A DNA stretch of 64,000 nucleotides from Anastrepha obliqua (Eukaryota; Arthropoda; Insecta; Diptera; Tephritidae): NCBI RefSeq assembly GCF_027943255.1, contig NC_072893.1, forward strand, positions 44,910,001 through 44,974,000. Reading direction: 5' to 3'. Both the position numbers and the translations under genes were made by a program. Below, piece after piece: positions 33,513-44,025 of the stretch. Under the pieces are notes generated by a model. That model did not search any database, was not told where the DNA came from, and worked only from the letters and a program-made list of their open reading frames with translations. The first letter of the stretch is position 1; every line of letters begins with the position of its first letter.

Positions 33513-33768
33513 AAGAGAGAAAGAGAGATAATACCTCGTAATTGGAGAAATGAGGCAAGAGAGAGACTGAATTAGAGGAGTATTGTTGATGAAGCTAATG
33601 GTTCACCACAGACTGTTAAGCTAAGAGAGAAAGAGAAAGAAAGAGAGAGAGAAAATACCTCTCCATTGATATTTTAGAAGTCCAAATCCGTCAATATTCG
33701 GCTGAGTTATGTGGCTTTTCTTCAAATCGTACTTCCAAAAAATGTCCAAAATAGCAACAAAAATTGTA
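33201..33768. repeat. 330-bp direct tandem duplication with GA tracts
   Basis: ATACCTCGTAAT recurs at 33201 and 33531, and GGCTGAGTTATGTGGC recurs exactly 330 bp apart (near 33370 and 33700). The second unit is cut after AGCAACAAAAATTGTA. Within the units the phrase CACCACAGACTGTNAAGCTA occurs three times (about 33269, 33441, 33604), each time starting a GA-rich stretch. Point differences between units show that the duplication is not recent. Confidence 0.85.
33463..33530. repeat. GA microsatellite
   Basis: AGAGAG run of more than 40 bases followed by interrupted GAGAA/GAAAGA units. The longest simple repeat in the window. Confidence 0.9.
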
Positions 33769-34537
33769 TTATTTGCATGCAAATCTAATGAACCTAAATA
33801 CTCCTATTATCTGTTTTTATTTTTCAAAAGAAATATTTTTAAAACTAATATAAGAATTTTTATTTATCAAAAAATCGATTTTTGGAGTTATTTTAAGACC
33901 GATAAATCTTACTATGACTTTGAAATATTTTTGATCAGGCCTTGAAAAATGTTACCGCTTATTATTTGTATGGAAAGTGTTGCACTCTACTGTACGTACA
34001 TATGTATGTACGTTGACATATACACAGTTAGAATATGAATTTCGTGCATCTGAAAGTATTAGTTTTAATGGTCGCATTTATTTTTATCACCATTAATAAT
34101 TTTGCGGAGCAGTGCTCTACTATGCGAGTTCGTCATTTAAGCTGCTTACAATTCGAGTGAGATTCATTAATTTGTAGAGCAAACTCGCATTTCCCCGCAT
34201 TTTCTGGTTATATGGTGCATTTCCTACTTTGTCGTTTTTGCTTTTGATGTGATTTGTGCAGGCACATACATACAAACATATAACGTACAAAATAATGTTT
34301 AATAATTGCAACATAAAACGATAATTTTGAATCAATGGAATGTTTTGAAAATGAATATGCGAACGAAGATTTACGTAGTTAGTTGTTGCACAAACTATGC
34401 TGCTTGTACCTATATCATATTTATTTGTGGGGGAAAATCTCCTATTATGAAGTCATATCTGGCATACATTTGCATATAATTTTTATTATTATTATTATTG
34501 CTTATTATCAGAATTTACAATACCTTATACTTTAATA
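33769..34537. other. no recognised gene
   Basis: AT-rich DNA with a TATG/TACG tract near 33995-34015 and an ATT run at 34480-34500. No coding signal. Confidence 0.45.
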
Positions 34538-34539
34538 TA

Positions 34540-35539
34540 CAGGGTGAACGATATGAAGTGTTACCAACTTCACACTGCTTGTATCTGTAAAACAGCTCAT
34601 GACATCAACATCAAAATTGTTCTAATGACAGTTCAATATATTGTTTATAAGCTATCAAGAGCATTTGCGTCTCAGTTTTGTTGAATTTTTTTTTCTGTGA
34701 TGGAATTCAAACGTAATAGTATGATTGCGTTACATTTCACCCAGCAAACAAAAATTCGGTGCGAAAGAGCAAAGGAGTTGCTTCGCTTGCACGAACGTGG
34801 TGAATTTCCTAACATTGTGTTTTGTGATGAAAAAACTTTCCCAATTGAGCAGTTCATAAACACTGAAAACGATCGTGTTTTCTTGACCGAACGCTCATAC
34901 GAGAATTTGAGTCTACGTGTGGCCACTCGAAGCAATTCCCCATCGCAAGTAATGGTTTGGGCCGCAGTGACTGCTGATGGACGCTATCCAATCGTTTTTA
35001 TCGAGCCTGGTGTCAAAGTGAAAGCGACTTATTATCGGGAAAATGTTTTAGAAGCTGCTTTAGAGCCGTGGAGACGCAAACATTTCGGTCGTAGACCACG
35101 GATGTTCCAACAGGACTTGGCACCGTCTCATAAATCTCGTGTGAACCAAGAATGGTTAAAAAATCATGTTCCACACTTCATTCCGTCCACACAATGGCTT
35201 TCGAATTCGCCAGACGCAAATCCGATGGACTTTTCCATCTAGTCCATTTTGGAGAGCAAGGTGAGGACTAAAAAATATGTCAGTATGGATGCGCTGAAAA
35301 AAGCTATTATACGAGAATGGGCCAAAATACCTCAAGATCACATTCGTGCAGAATGCAACTCATTTTTTGACCGTTTGAAGGCTATAGTCAAGGCAAAAGG
35401 TGGTCATATCGAGCTAACGTGAATATATGTTAAAATTGTAATCATTTTTGAACAACTTTGTCTTCGAAATCAATAAAAACTAATTTCACACAAAAATGTT
35501 ATGGTGTTTTGAGGACGTAACTTCATGTCGTTCACCCTG
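34540..35539 (+). mobile_element. DD37D Tc1/mariner element, deletion derivative, 1.0 kb
   Basis: Left TIR CAGGGTGAACGATATGAAG; right (reverse complement) CAGGGTGAACGACATGAAG. TA flanks both ends (a TATA context allows a two-base shift). The ends differ at a single base over 19, so the copy looks comparatively young. Related protein pieces are at 40.9-42.8 kb. Confidence 0.9.
34697..35422 (+). pseudogene. DD37D transposase, one nonsense codon, helix-turn-helix deleted
   Basis: The frame from ATG 34697 to TGA 35420-35422 is continuous (242 codons) except for one TAG at 35240-35242, where the family has Trp (DFSI*SILESK). The N-terminus MEFKRNSMIALHF jumps straight to KIRCERAKELLRLHERGEFP, so the helix-turn-helix block that the 42.7 kb copy retains is missing. 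Asp 1 is in FCDEKTF, Asp 2 in FQQDLAPSH (about 35105-35131) and Asp 3 in SPDANPMDF, 37 residues after Asp 2. The C-terminus is IKAKGGHIE-like (VKAKGGHIELT). The spacing is that of maT-like elements. Confidence 0.9.
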
Positions 35540-35543
35540 TATA

Positions 35544-36965
35544 ACAAAAATCCGTTCCTTGCGAAGGTAGCTTTATTAATGGTTCTAAGATTACAAATTA
35601 TTACGACTAAATTATCAAATATTAGCTTATCTAACTAACAATGAGAGTCAAAATGTAAATTGTTGTTGCTGTTAGGTAACAAAGAGAACTATATTGGATT
35701 AGATCGTGATGGAAAGAATAATGAGGTGGCGCCTCTGGTGTACCGTTACTTTGCGCTCAGCGAATTTGACAATGATTGACGCCATATTAGCACAATTAAA
35801 GGCCAGTATGGCCATATTACCATTTTTGAAACTTGATTTAGAATGTTTTTTTGGGTATTTAGTCTCGGAGTTTCAGTTCTTTCTTCATGACATTTTTCTA
35901 GCTTGTTCTAATTAAAATGCAATGTTTATAATTTTGTCAAATATGCATTTTTTTTTAATTAGTTCAATAATTCACTCAGTTTTATTTAGCTTCACTTTTC
36001 TTTGACATCTGGTCACATTGCCCGCGATTTCTGTTATCGTTGGTGTTCTTCTCCTTTCAGCAGTCAAATCTCTCTGTTCCTACTGCAGTGTTGCCTAGCG
36101 TTGGATATAAAAACGCACTAAAATGCCAGTTTAAAGAAAATAAAATCCTAAATTTTTATTAAATTACTTAAAGAATTCTGTATGCGTGACAAGTTGTCCT
36201 TAAAATATACGTTTTTTAAATAAATGTGTGATGGTTATGTACAATTTATTTATGAGCTTTTTGTTAAGAGAACGACTTTTTTGCTATATTTCAGGTTATG
36301 TAACAATATAAGGTATCCTTTTTGTAAAAATTTCGTTATGGATTCTTCAGTATTTTCTGGTATTTTTTTGTTTGTTGTATTTTTACTATTAATATACCTC
36401 TTGATGCCCTATGTCCTACTAAGGATTGAGGGCCGGTAAAAACGAGTACACCTCTATGGTTTTAGATCGCGTTCAGTAAATTCAAACGCTTTTTAAAATG
36501 TATAAAAAGGTTTTAAATGTTAAAAACAGTTGGGTGAAGAAGATTTAATATGTATGCATACCATTGAAAGGAGCAACAAATTAAATTTGCACTTTCAAAA
36601 TATCAAATTTTATAAGAATGAACAAAAAATTTCATTAGCACTAAAATCTTCTCAAAGTGCCCTTTTTTAACCTTCTTCTGTTTAATAATACAGTTTTTTA
36701 ACTTACAATTTCGTTTGCTTTAAATTAGAAACAAGAAACAAACACCAAATTTAAACATTTTCGCATTTTGATATATAAAACAGCACTAAATTTATTGCGA
36801 AAAGCAAATGATTGGCTACACTGCACAACTCGGCTAATGTGACGTCAGGCACTTTCTGATGGGCGTAATCTTGTTTCTATCAATTTTGGGCTTAGATAAT
36901 GCCATTAAAGAAAATATCAGCTAGTAATGGAGCAATTGAAGAAGCGTGAAGAAGAAATGTGAGAA
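35544..36965. other. no recognised gene; one tiny hydrophobic frame
   Basis: AT-rich. A frame at 36224-36439 ends in a short segment from Met 36338 (MDSSVFSGIFLFVVFLLLI...) that would form one membrane span. There is no homology I can name and chance is likely. No other signal. Confidence 0.4.
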
Positions 36966-36967
36966 TA

Positions 36968-37906
36968 ACGGGTGATCAATCATGAGGTGCTTTTTTCAAT
37001 AGTTAAAAAAAAACAAAAATGTAAATTATGTTCAAAACTTTATTTATCATTTGAAAGGACATTCTTTGACATTTACTTTTTGAATATGACTTCATTCAAA
37101 TGTTGGCCGCAACTACGCTTAAGGTGGTCCATTCTGAAGGTCCAATTTTCAATCACTCGTTCGAGCATTTCGACTGGTATGTCGTGAATAACACGCGTAA
37201 TGTTGGCTTCCAGAGCTTCAATCGTAGCTGGTTTATCAGCATAGACCTTGGACTTCAAGAATCCCCAAAGAAAAAAGTCCAAAGGTGTGATATCACAAGA
37301 TCTTGGTGGCCAACTCACAGGTCCTAAACGTGAAATCAGCTGCTCTCCGAAATGACTTCTCAATAAAGTCATTGTTTCACGAGCTGTATGGGAAGTGGCT
37401 CCGTCTTGTTGAAACCAAATGTCGTAGAGATCATTAGATTCAATTTCAGGTAGCAAAAAGTCCGATATCATGGTACGGTAGCGAGCACCATTCACAGTTA
37501 CGTTGCGGCCATCATCATTTTTGAAAAAATATGGACCGATGATTCCACCAGCCCATAAACCACATCAGACCGTTGTTTTCTCTGGGTGTAAAGGTAGCTC
37601 TTGAACCTGTTCTGGTTGCTCTTCATCCCAAATACGGCAATTTTGCTTATTGACGTAACCATTGAGCCAGAAATGCGCCTCATCGCTGAACAAAATTTTG
37701 CTCGAAAACAGCGGAAAACATTTGTCACAGAACGCTGATTTTCATAATACAGTTGAACAATTTGTAGACGTTGTTGCGGTGTGAGTCTTTCCATGATGAA
37801 ATGCCAAACGCTGTTCAACAAATCCACGATGACAGTTTGCCACAACTCGCGCGCGATCTGTAAAAAAAACGCAAATGAAAAAAACTCCTCTTAATTGATC
37901 ACCCGT
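36968..37906 (-). mobile_element. DD41D mariner, third TIR type, about 0.94 kb
   Basis: ACGGGTGATCAATCATGAGG at the left and ACGGGTGATCAATTAAGAGG reverse-complemented at the right, with TA at 36966-36967 and 37907-37908. The transposase is on the minus strand and internally deleted. The TIR is unrelated to those of the other DD41D copies here. Confidence 0.88.
37073..37794 (-). pseudogene. DD41D transposase, DNA-binding domain lost
   Basis: Start at 37794 (MERLTPQQRLQIVQLYYENQ, the family N-terminus). After RSVTNVFR the sequence passes to the Asp 1 block in another frame (FSDEAHFWLNGYVNKQN, about 37655-37705), so most of the helix-turn-helix region is gone. GLWAGGIIGPYFFKNDDG follows with one stop. 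The frame 37495-37073 is intact: NGARYRTMISDFLLPEI, Asp 2 in WFQQDGATSH, Asp 3 in SCDITPLDFFLWG (41 residues later) and the tail IENWTFRMDHLKRSCGQHL. All three catalytic Asp persist. Confidence 0.88.
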
Positions 37907-37935
37907 TATAAGTAGAAGAGGTAAGGAGAGAATAC

Positions 37936-38800
37936 GAGGTTAGAAATGAAGACACCATTTTTTGAAATTATTATTATTTTTCCAACAACGTGACGGTAAT
38001 TGTTTTTGAGCTTTGTTGTCGAACTTTGTAAAATACGTCCCTGTCTCGGCGATGGATTCCTCGTTTGAATTAAATTTTTTTCCCACGAGACATTTCTTCA
38101 TGTTAGGGAACAAGAGAAAGTCGCAGGGAGCCAGATTGGGTGAATACGGGGGATGCGGGAGCAATTCATAACGCAATTCATACAGTTTGGCCGCGACAAC
38201 TCCGGATGAATGTGCAGGTGCGTTATCGTGGCGAAACAGCACCTTCTTTTTCGCCAAATGCGGCCGTGTCTTCTTAAATTTTTTGTGAAATCGGTCCAAT
38301 AATACTACAGTGAGGTATTGTCCAGTGATCGTTCTTTCTTTTTTTTAAAAACCATAAGGACGACACCGTTTGCATCCCAAAATATCGCCGCCATGACTTT
38401 TCCGGTCGGAGGCACTGTCTGCGCTTTCTTTGGAACAGATTCTGCGGGAGAAATCCATTGTTTTGATTGTGGCTTAGTATCTGCTGTGTAACAACTCGGC
38501 GCAAAAATTCCTTCGGATTTCGTTTAAATTGTTTAAATTTTTTTATTTCCAACTTATGATGTAAAATGTTAATTGCCGCACCGGTCAACATACTTATGGC
38601 TTCTGCTACTTTGCGGACTTTCGTTCGTCGATCAGGGGATAGGGTCTTGGTATACTGCTGATCAACTTCAATGAACATGATGTTTGGGGGAAGCAGCCTG
38701 CTCTGTTTTTCTTCATCGTCAATTTGAGAGCAGTTTTGATGAATACAATTTGATAAAGGCATCACTGCCATCAACTGCGAAGATATATGGTTTTCCAATA
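37936..38800 (-). pseudogene. mariner transposase, irritans-like, DD34D
   Basis: The N-terminal part (38798-38530) reads QLMAVMP, then RRTKVRKVAEAISMLTGAAI with LHHKLEIKK, the second helix-turn-helix. KRNPKEFLRRVVT leads to a frameshifted Asp 1 region (about 38440-38480) and KVMAAIFWDANGVV (about 38360-38405). The frame 38299-37940 gives KKVLFRHDNAPAH (Asp 2), YELLPHPPYSPNLAPCDFLL (Asp 3, 34 residues later) and KKFNSNEESIAETGTYF. At least three frameshifts. TIRs not located. Subfamily assigned on the YSPxLAP and NEExIAETxxYF wording. Confidence 0.83.
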
Positions 38801-38814
38801 ACAGGTGTTAGGTG

Positions 38815-39290
38815 TTAAACAGGAGAGATAATCAACGATTTTTCATGGCCGGAATTGGATGGTATCGATCTGGGCAACGTTTATTTTCAATAAGACTGCG
38901 GTACGTACCACACAAGCAACTAAACCATTGATCTTTTACGGAAAAGTTTAGGGCCGTGTTATCCCTCGAAGAGGAGATCACAATTGGCCACCGAGATCTT
39001 GTGATTTAACACCTTGTGACTGTTTTTTTTGGGCCACGTGAAAGAGAAGGTCTACGCCAATAGCCCAGAGTTGACAGGGTCGATTAAAGACCTCAAAGAA
39101 GGAATTCGTGGATTATCGAGGACATAGGGCAGCCACTTTGCAATTCGTTTATGGAAAATTTCATGAAGAGAATATTGTCGTGTAAGCGTGGTTGTGGTGG
39201 TCATTTGCCTGATGTTATTTTTCACTATTAACGTCATACCTTCCTCTTTATAATGAAACAAACGTCCAAGCATTTATATTAAAAAATAGC
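38815..39290 (+). pseudogene. DD41D transposase fragment, catalytic and C-terminal part
   Basis: Reads INDFSWPELDGIDLGNVYFQ (then a stop in place of Q before D), DCGTYHTSNxTIDLL, and after frameshifts DHNWPPRSCDLTPCD-like DNA (38980-39025), GHVKEKVYANSPEL (39034-39075), SIKDLKEGIR and the tail MENFMKRILSCKRGCGGHLP (39150-39210). The layout equals that of the other DD41D copies from just before Asp 2 onwards. The N-terminal half is missing; it adjoins the previous mariner directly. Confidence 0.75.
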
Positions 39291-39339
39291 ATTTCTTTGA
39301 ATATCAAAATATCACCTCTTATTCGAAAACTTTATCTGG

Positions 39340-39594
39340 AATTACTAGTCTCCCTTGGATTTTATAAGAAGGCAACGACCCCAAGCATCGAAGCCGTAGG
39401 TGGAAAATATTTGGGGAAGTGTTAAACATAAACTTCGAGCAAAAAAAACCAATATGAGCGGTCATACAGTTTTCAAGTCAAATTCGGTTGATTTTGGAGC
39501 CGTGCCTCCACAGCGTGCGCAGAAGTTAAGACAAAGTGTGACTCAAAGATGTGCAGCCATTATAGCTAATGGTGGTGACTGTACGTTGTATTGA
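39340..39594 (+). pseudogene. Tc1-like transposase C-terminal fragment
   Basis: VENIWGSVKHKLRAKKTN (39400-39450) is the block holding the terminal Glu of DD34E Tc1/Tc3 transposases (N-P-I-E-N-x-W-G), followed by PPQRAQKLRQSVTQRCAAII and ANGG, the usual end of these proteins. Upstream, QRPQAS may be the last trace of the QQDNDPKHxS block. About 65 residues remain. The Glu is kept; everything before is lost. Confidence 0.65.
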
Positions 39595-39600
39595 ATGTAT

Positions 39601-40857
39601 TGCGTAGAATAAATATTATAATCCCATATAATGCAGTTTGTTTGAATCGAATTGGTCAAATAGGTTCCTTTCCTTCCCTTTCGATTTTGTTAGACTGACT
39701 GTAACTGAATTGTTTCATTTCCTTGGTACGCAATTTTATGTTAGAATTAAAAAAAAAATTATTTAAATATATTTCACAGACTGTCCAAGTACTCATGATT
39801 TGGAAATATTCATTCCAAGTTTCAATCAGCAGGCGCCAGGCACTTTAAAGACTACAGATCTCTAAAGAAATTACTTATAGTTCCTACCATCTGAATATCC
39901 TTTCCAATCAATGGCCCTGCTGCGTGAATCTTTCCAATTGCTCGCCGCTGTCATTGCACAGATCAGCTGGTATACAAATGGTCTCACGTGCGCCGCGCTA
40001 ATGAACTGACATAATGAACAGATATCATGTCCAAAGTTCATATGTATTAATTTTTATAATAAACTGATAAAGGCGCACACTTCCATTTAATAAGTGGGTT
40101 TACAAGTAAATGAAATCTGCCCTAAAGGTTTCACTACTTTTTCTCATTTCCATTTTTGCAATTACTCTTTAACAACAGCTCTCTCATTATTTTCTTTTCA
40201 TCTTGTTTTGTATTTCTTTGTTGTTGTAAATTCATTTTATTTACATAATAATTTGCTTTCTTTGCAAGGTTTTGCTTCGACAACGGCGATAAAGCATTGC
40301 ACGCTAGGTGAATGTATGCCAATAGCTTTCTTGTTCTTGTTGTTATTTCTGCACTTCCTGATGACCCTTGAAGCTGGTAATTTAATTTCAGTATTTCAAT
40401 TAAGTGCCAATGACAGCCAACAATATGGACATCAACGAGCATAATAAGCATGTGCGAGAGACAGCAAAAAACGAGGGACACAGCAAACGTTGCAACAACC
40501 TGTGTTGAGGAGGCGTGTTGCATACACTGTGCAGCAAACTTACGAAAACGCAACCAGTGAGCTCAATAAATTGTAAAATTTTGAGAATACTCATAGCATG
40601 CGAATGAGAACAGTGTGCGAGTTTTCTCGTCTCTCTTCATAAATGTGTATGGATAAGTACAGTTTGTCAAAGAAGTGTATTGACATGTACTAATCTAGCG
40701 AAATTCAGAAATTTTGCTTAATAAAATATGCATTTCTTCATGGTATCCTCCCAATCTTTGGTTTTATTTGACTAATATAAATAATTCATAAGCCAATAGT
40801 AGAAAATACAGTTGCTCAGTTTAAAAATATTACGAAAATAAAAGTAAAAACAATATA
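39601..40857. other. no recognised gene
   Basis: AT-rich interval. Overlapping frames on both strands at 40094-40553 are mutually antisense, hydrophobic or Gln/Lys-rich, without motif. Possibly unique DNA. Confidence 0.45.
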
Positions 40858-40859
40858 CT

Positions 40860-41195
40860 AAGTTGTTCAATAAGTTTTGCGGCTCGATAAGAGAGAGATA
40901 AATTTAGTTTGGAAAATTACTTTTATTCAATTCAAAGTAAAAAATGTGTGAAAATAATACGAAATTAAGAATCAATTTACTTTTGCTCGATATGACCACC
41001 TTTTGCCTTCATTATGACCTTGGGATGGTCCAAAAACGAATCGCAAGCTGCGCAAATGTGACTTGCAGGTATTTTGGCTCACTCGCGGACAATGGCTTTT
41101 TTCAGCGCCTCGAGACTGGTGAATCTTTTAGTTCGGGCCCTGCTCTCTAAAATGGTCCAAAGAGAATAATCCAATGGATTCGCGCGCGGAGCCAT
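40860..41195 (-). pseudogene. DD37D transposase C-terminus, outer part of a split copy
   Basis: The minus strand reads ANPLDYSLWTILESRARTKR, FTSLEALKKAIVRE, a stop, AKIPASHI and IMKAKGGHIEQK, matching the C-terminus of the 34.5 kb element block for block. The rest of the transposase lies beyond the intervening R1 piece at 42051-42768. Asp 3 (the D of NPLDY) is retained. The DNA from 40860 to about 40990 is the 3' UTR. Confidence 0.78.
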
Positions 41196-42050
41196 TGTGT
41201 GGAAGTTATGAAGTTCTGGACGTTATGAAGTTCTGGAAGCAAAAAAGGATTATGAGGATCACGGTTGGCGGACACGAAATAGTGATGCTCGACACGAGGC
41301 TAAACTTTAATCATCATCTGGCAGCAGTTAATTGTAAAGCAGCGGCTGTCAATGGTGCACTAGCGAGAATTCTGCCTAACATAGGTGGCCTGTAAGGAGA
41401 GAGGAGACGACTCATAGCTACTGTGATGGACTCGATGGACTCTATCGTATTATATGCGGCACCGATATGAACTTAGGCTAAACATATCCATATGCGTGAG
41501 GTAGTTTGCACCCACAGACGCAGCGCATAACGTACTGCATGCGCTTATAGAACGGTATCAGACGACGCAATTGCTAGAAAGATACCAGTGGATATTCATG
41601 CGATGGAGTTGTATCGCCCCTATAGAGTAAAAGGAGTGAAACCGACGATAGCAGAAAAGGCGGTAGAAATAATGCGATCGATGGTCGAATGACAAAGAAG
41701 ATGGGATGAGTCAACCAAAGGCCGGTGGACTTATAAACTCATACCGAACCTTGAAGGGTGAATGAATAGGAAGCATGGCGATATTGACTACTACCTAATT
41801 CAGATACCCACCGGACACGGCTGCCTTCTATCGGCTGCTATCTATCTATCTACACCGTTTCCAGCTAGCCGACAGCCCTTTTTGCCCGAGTTGCTCGAAT
41901 ACAGTCCAGAGCGCAGAACATGTGGCCTTCCAGTGCAGATGTTTCAGTGAAGAACGAGCAATGCTGGCGAAGGCATTCGAACACCCACCATCCCACGCAA
42001 GATTTGTCCAGGATATGTACTCGACTATCACTAAATGGGACGGCGCAAAA
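41196..42050 (+). pseudogene. R1-clade LINE fragment inside a DD37D element
   Basis: Starts with a 16-base phrase in tandem (GTTATGAAGTTCTGGA twice, 41202-41235), then VGGHEIVMLDTRLNFNHHL, VNGALARILPNIGGL and, with frameshifts, CAYRTVSDDAI, PVDIHAMELY, RRWDESTKGRWTYKLIPNL (41698-41755), NRKHGDIDYYLIQIPTGHG and FQCRCFSEERAMLAKAFEH. This is the same order as in the R1-like copy at 12.5 kb, here with the GRWTYxLI and TGHG blocks intact. It has five or more stops. The right junction with the DD37D DNA is near 42050. Confidence 0.82.
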
Positions 42051-42768
42051 ACGTCCGCCCACGGCTTCAAAGCAATCTTCAGAATACTCTCCGAAAAATA
42101 TTTCGTTTCTATCTTGACGCCAGGCTCGATGAAAACGATTAGAGAGCGGTTACAGTGGCCCAAACCATTATCTGTGGCGGGTGCTGCCTCCTAGTAGCCA
42201 ATCGATGACTCAAATTCTCGTATGAACAGTCGGTCAAATAAACACTTTCGTTTCGGGAGTTTACGAGTTGCTCAATTCGAAAAATTTTCTCAACACAAAC
42301 CACAATGTTCGGAAATTCACCGCTTTCGGCCAAGGGAAACAGCTCTTTCGCCCTCTCCAGTCTGACTTGCGCCTTTTGGATCGTGTAAGGCTTGTCTTTC
42401 AAATCAGTATTCAGTATGCCGCGGACGCTATGGTCAGATATTTTCAGTTTTTTCGCCATTTGATTGGCACTTCATCGGGGATTTCGCTCAAGTCGCTTCC
42501 TCACTTTTTGAACCATTTCACGTGATGTTGCAGTCTTTTGATGACCACCTCCATAACGTTTCACGATCCCACCAGTGTCATTGTAACGAGTAGTGGTGCG
42601 ATAAGCAAAAGCTTTATTTACTTTAAAGTGCTCGAGTTCAAGAACAAACGCTGGTTGGGCTTTTCCAGCCAAATATAATGCAATCCCACTATTACGTTTG
42701 AAATCCATTACTGATTTTGTTTGTTCGCGTTTACTCTTGGCAAAATGTTTCCGCGCGCTTGCAAACAA
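42051..42768 (-). pseudogene. DD37D transposase, N-terminal and middle part of a split copy
   Basis: The frame 42768-42472 reads MDFKRNSGIALYLAGKAQPA, TTTRYNDTGGIVKRYGGGHQ and MVQKVRKRLERNPR, the paired helix-turn-helix domain missing from the 34.5 kb copy. The next frame (42459-42139) gives MAKKLKISDHSVRGILNTDL, KAQVRLERAKELF, GEFPNIVVCVEKIFRIEQL, in which Asp 1 has become Val, and QIMVWATVTA. The last piece ends with VFIEPGVKIETKYFSESILK and ALKPWA, then a short gap to APSH. The part between Asp 2 and Asp 3 is lost around the R1 segment. Confidence 0.83.
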
Positions 42769-42959
42769 AACTCTGGACTGTTATTTATCCAACTAAAAGG
42801 GAGCTGATGCCCGTGAATCACCTACGCGAGCGGTCTGAAGTTGGTTACACTTCGAGAGTGCCGGACTCTGTACAAGCCTAAATGTCTCTTTGTCTTGTTG
42901 GTACATTCTTCATTCCATTGGAGTCTGTCAATTCATTCGTTATTTACAAGTCATTTGGT

Positions 42960-43580
42960 ATCGACGTGTCACAGGATTTTCTACACTGGAAAGCATTAAG
43001 TATCGTGCGGTGGTTGAATTTTTATTTTTGGAAGGTTTAAAAGCAAAGAAAAATTACGCATGAATATTAAAAGAGTATAAGGACTTTGCGCCATCAATTA
43101 GTACAGTAGAAAGATGGGTTGCTGAATTTAAAAGTGGTCGTACATGACTTGGAGACGATCTTCGTCCATGATGTCTAAAAACAGCAACAGCACCAGAAAT
43201 CGTAGAAAAAATAACGGATATCGTATTGGAAAGGCATGGAGTGACTGAAGAGAGATTTAGTAGAAACCTCAGGTATCTCATTGGGCAGTGTTAACAATAC
43301 TTTGACTGAAGTATTGGGTGCAGAAAGCTGTGTTCACAATGGGTGCCTCATTCGCTAGCAATGGAACAAAACATTTAGAGCGCTTTTGAAAGGACAAAGT
43401 GGGTTTTGTGCAGCGATTCATCACTATAGATGAGACTTGGTTCTATCGTCATGATCTTAAATCAAAAGAGGAGACTAAAGAGTAAATCGAACCTGGTTCT
43501 TCGGCTCCGAAACGAGTTCGAGTTCAAAAATCAGATTTTTGGGATGTGAAAGAAATTTTTTGGGTTACTTGCAAACTGGT
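42960..43580 (+). pseudogene. mariner transposase, N-terminal half
   Basis: Reads KYRAVVEFLFLEGLKAKKNY (from about 42990), SISTVERWVAEFKSGRT, TAPEIVEKITDIVLERHGVT, then a frameshifted SxGSVNNTLTEVLGxRKLCSQWVPHSLAMEQN, and finally RFITIDETWFYRHD with Asp 1 (about 43419-43460) and SAPKRVRVQKS. The second half of the transposase is absent; from about 43540 the wording is lost. A second piece of the same family, starting at the isoleucine-rich second helix-turn-helix, is at 50640-50985. Confidence 0.78.
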
Positions 43581-43797
43581 AAAACAATGAATTACGAATA
43601 TTATTGTAACCTTTGAGGTAACTTTTTGTAACTTGCTCTTCCAGAGTTGCTTCCTCGTCTAGCTCCGTCTTCAAAACTGAGAGTAAGGAATATATTTATA
43701 TTCGATGTACTCATCGTAGGCAAGCGAGTACGTACCTTAGCAACCTTGTCAGTTCTCCCTTTATTCTCTTTTGCCCTGGTACCTAGTAAATTGTGAC

Positions 43798-44025
43798 CTA
43801 CCTATTCTCGCAGAGATCATCCATTGTGGATCTACAGTGATGCACGCTTTCCGAGCTAGACATTTCAGCCATTACTGCTGTAATAGCAGCTTTACTGTCG
43901 ATGAAGATGTTGGTACGAGTGCCGTTGGGAGTAAACTCCAACGCTAATTCAGCTACTTTGGATACAGCATACTTAGATACTTCAGCATGAAATATGCTAC
44001 AGTGATTAGAAAGCCTGAAATACTT
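43798..44025 (-). pseudogene. RNase H-type LINE fragment
   Basis: The minus strand reads FRLSNHCSIFHAEVSKYAVS, LALEFTPNGTRTNIFIDSKA and AITAVMAEMSSSESVH: the middle of an RNase H domain, with IFIDSKAAI standing for the usual FSDSQAAI. It is open, but only because it continues an ORF from the neighbouring 3'-end fragment of another copy (44232-44026), making a 144-codon chance fusion. No start of its own and no C-terminal half. Confidence 0.7.

Noticed and set aside
33463..33530. GA tract as a GAGA-factor regulatory site
   Set aside because: It lies in a tandem repeat with no nearby gene; simple microsatellite expansion is enough.
36338..36439. 33-codon frame with one membrane span, as a small-peptide gene
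   Set aside because: A single hydrophobic stretch in AT-rich DNA arises easily by chance; the frame extends upstream without any start signal.
40094..40553. Overlapping 116- and 139-codon ORFs on opposite strands
   Set aside because: Mutually antisense, low-complexity composition, no family resemblance.
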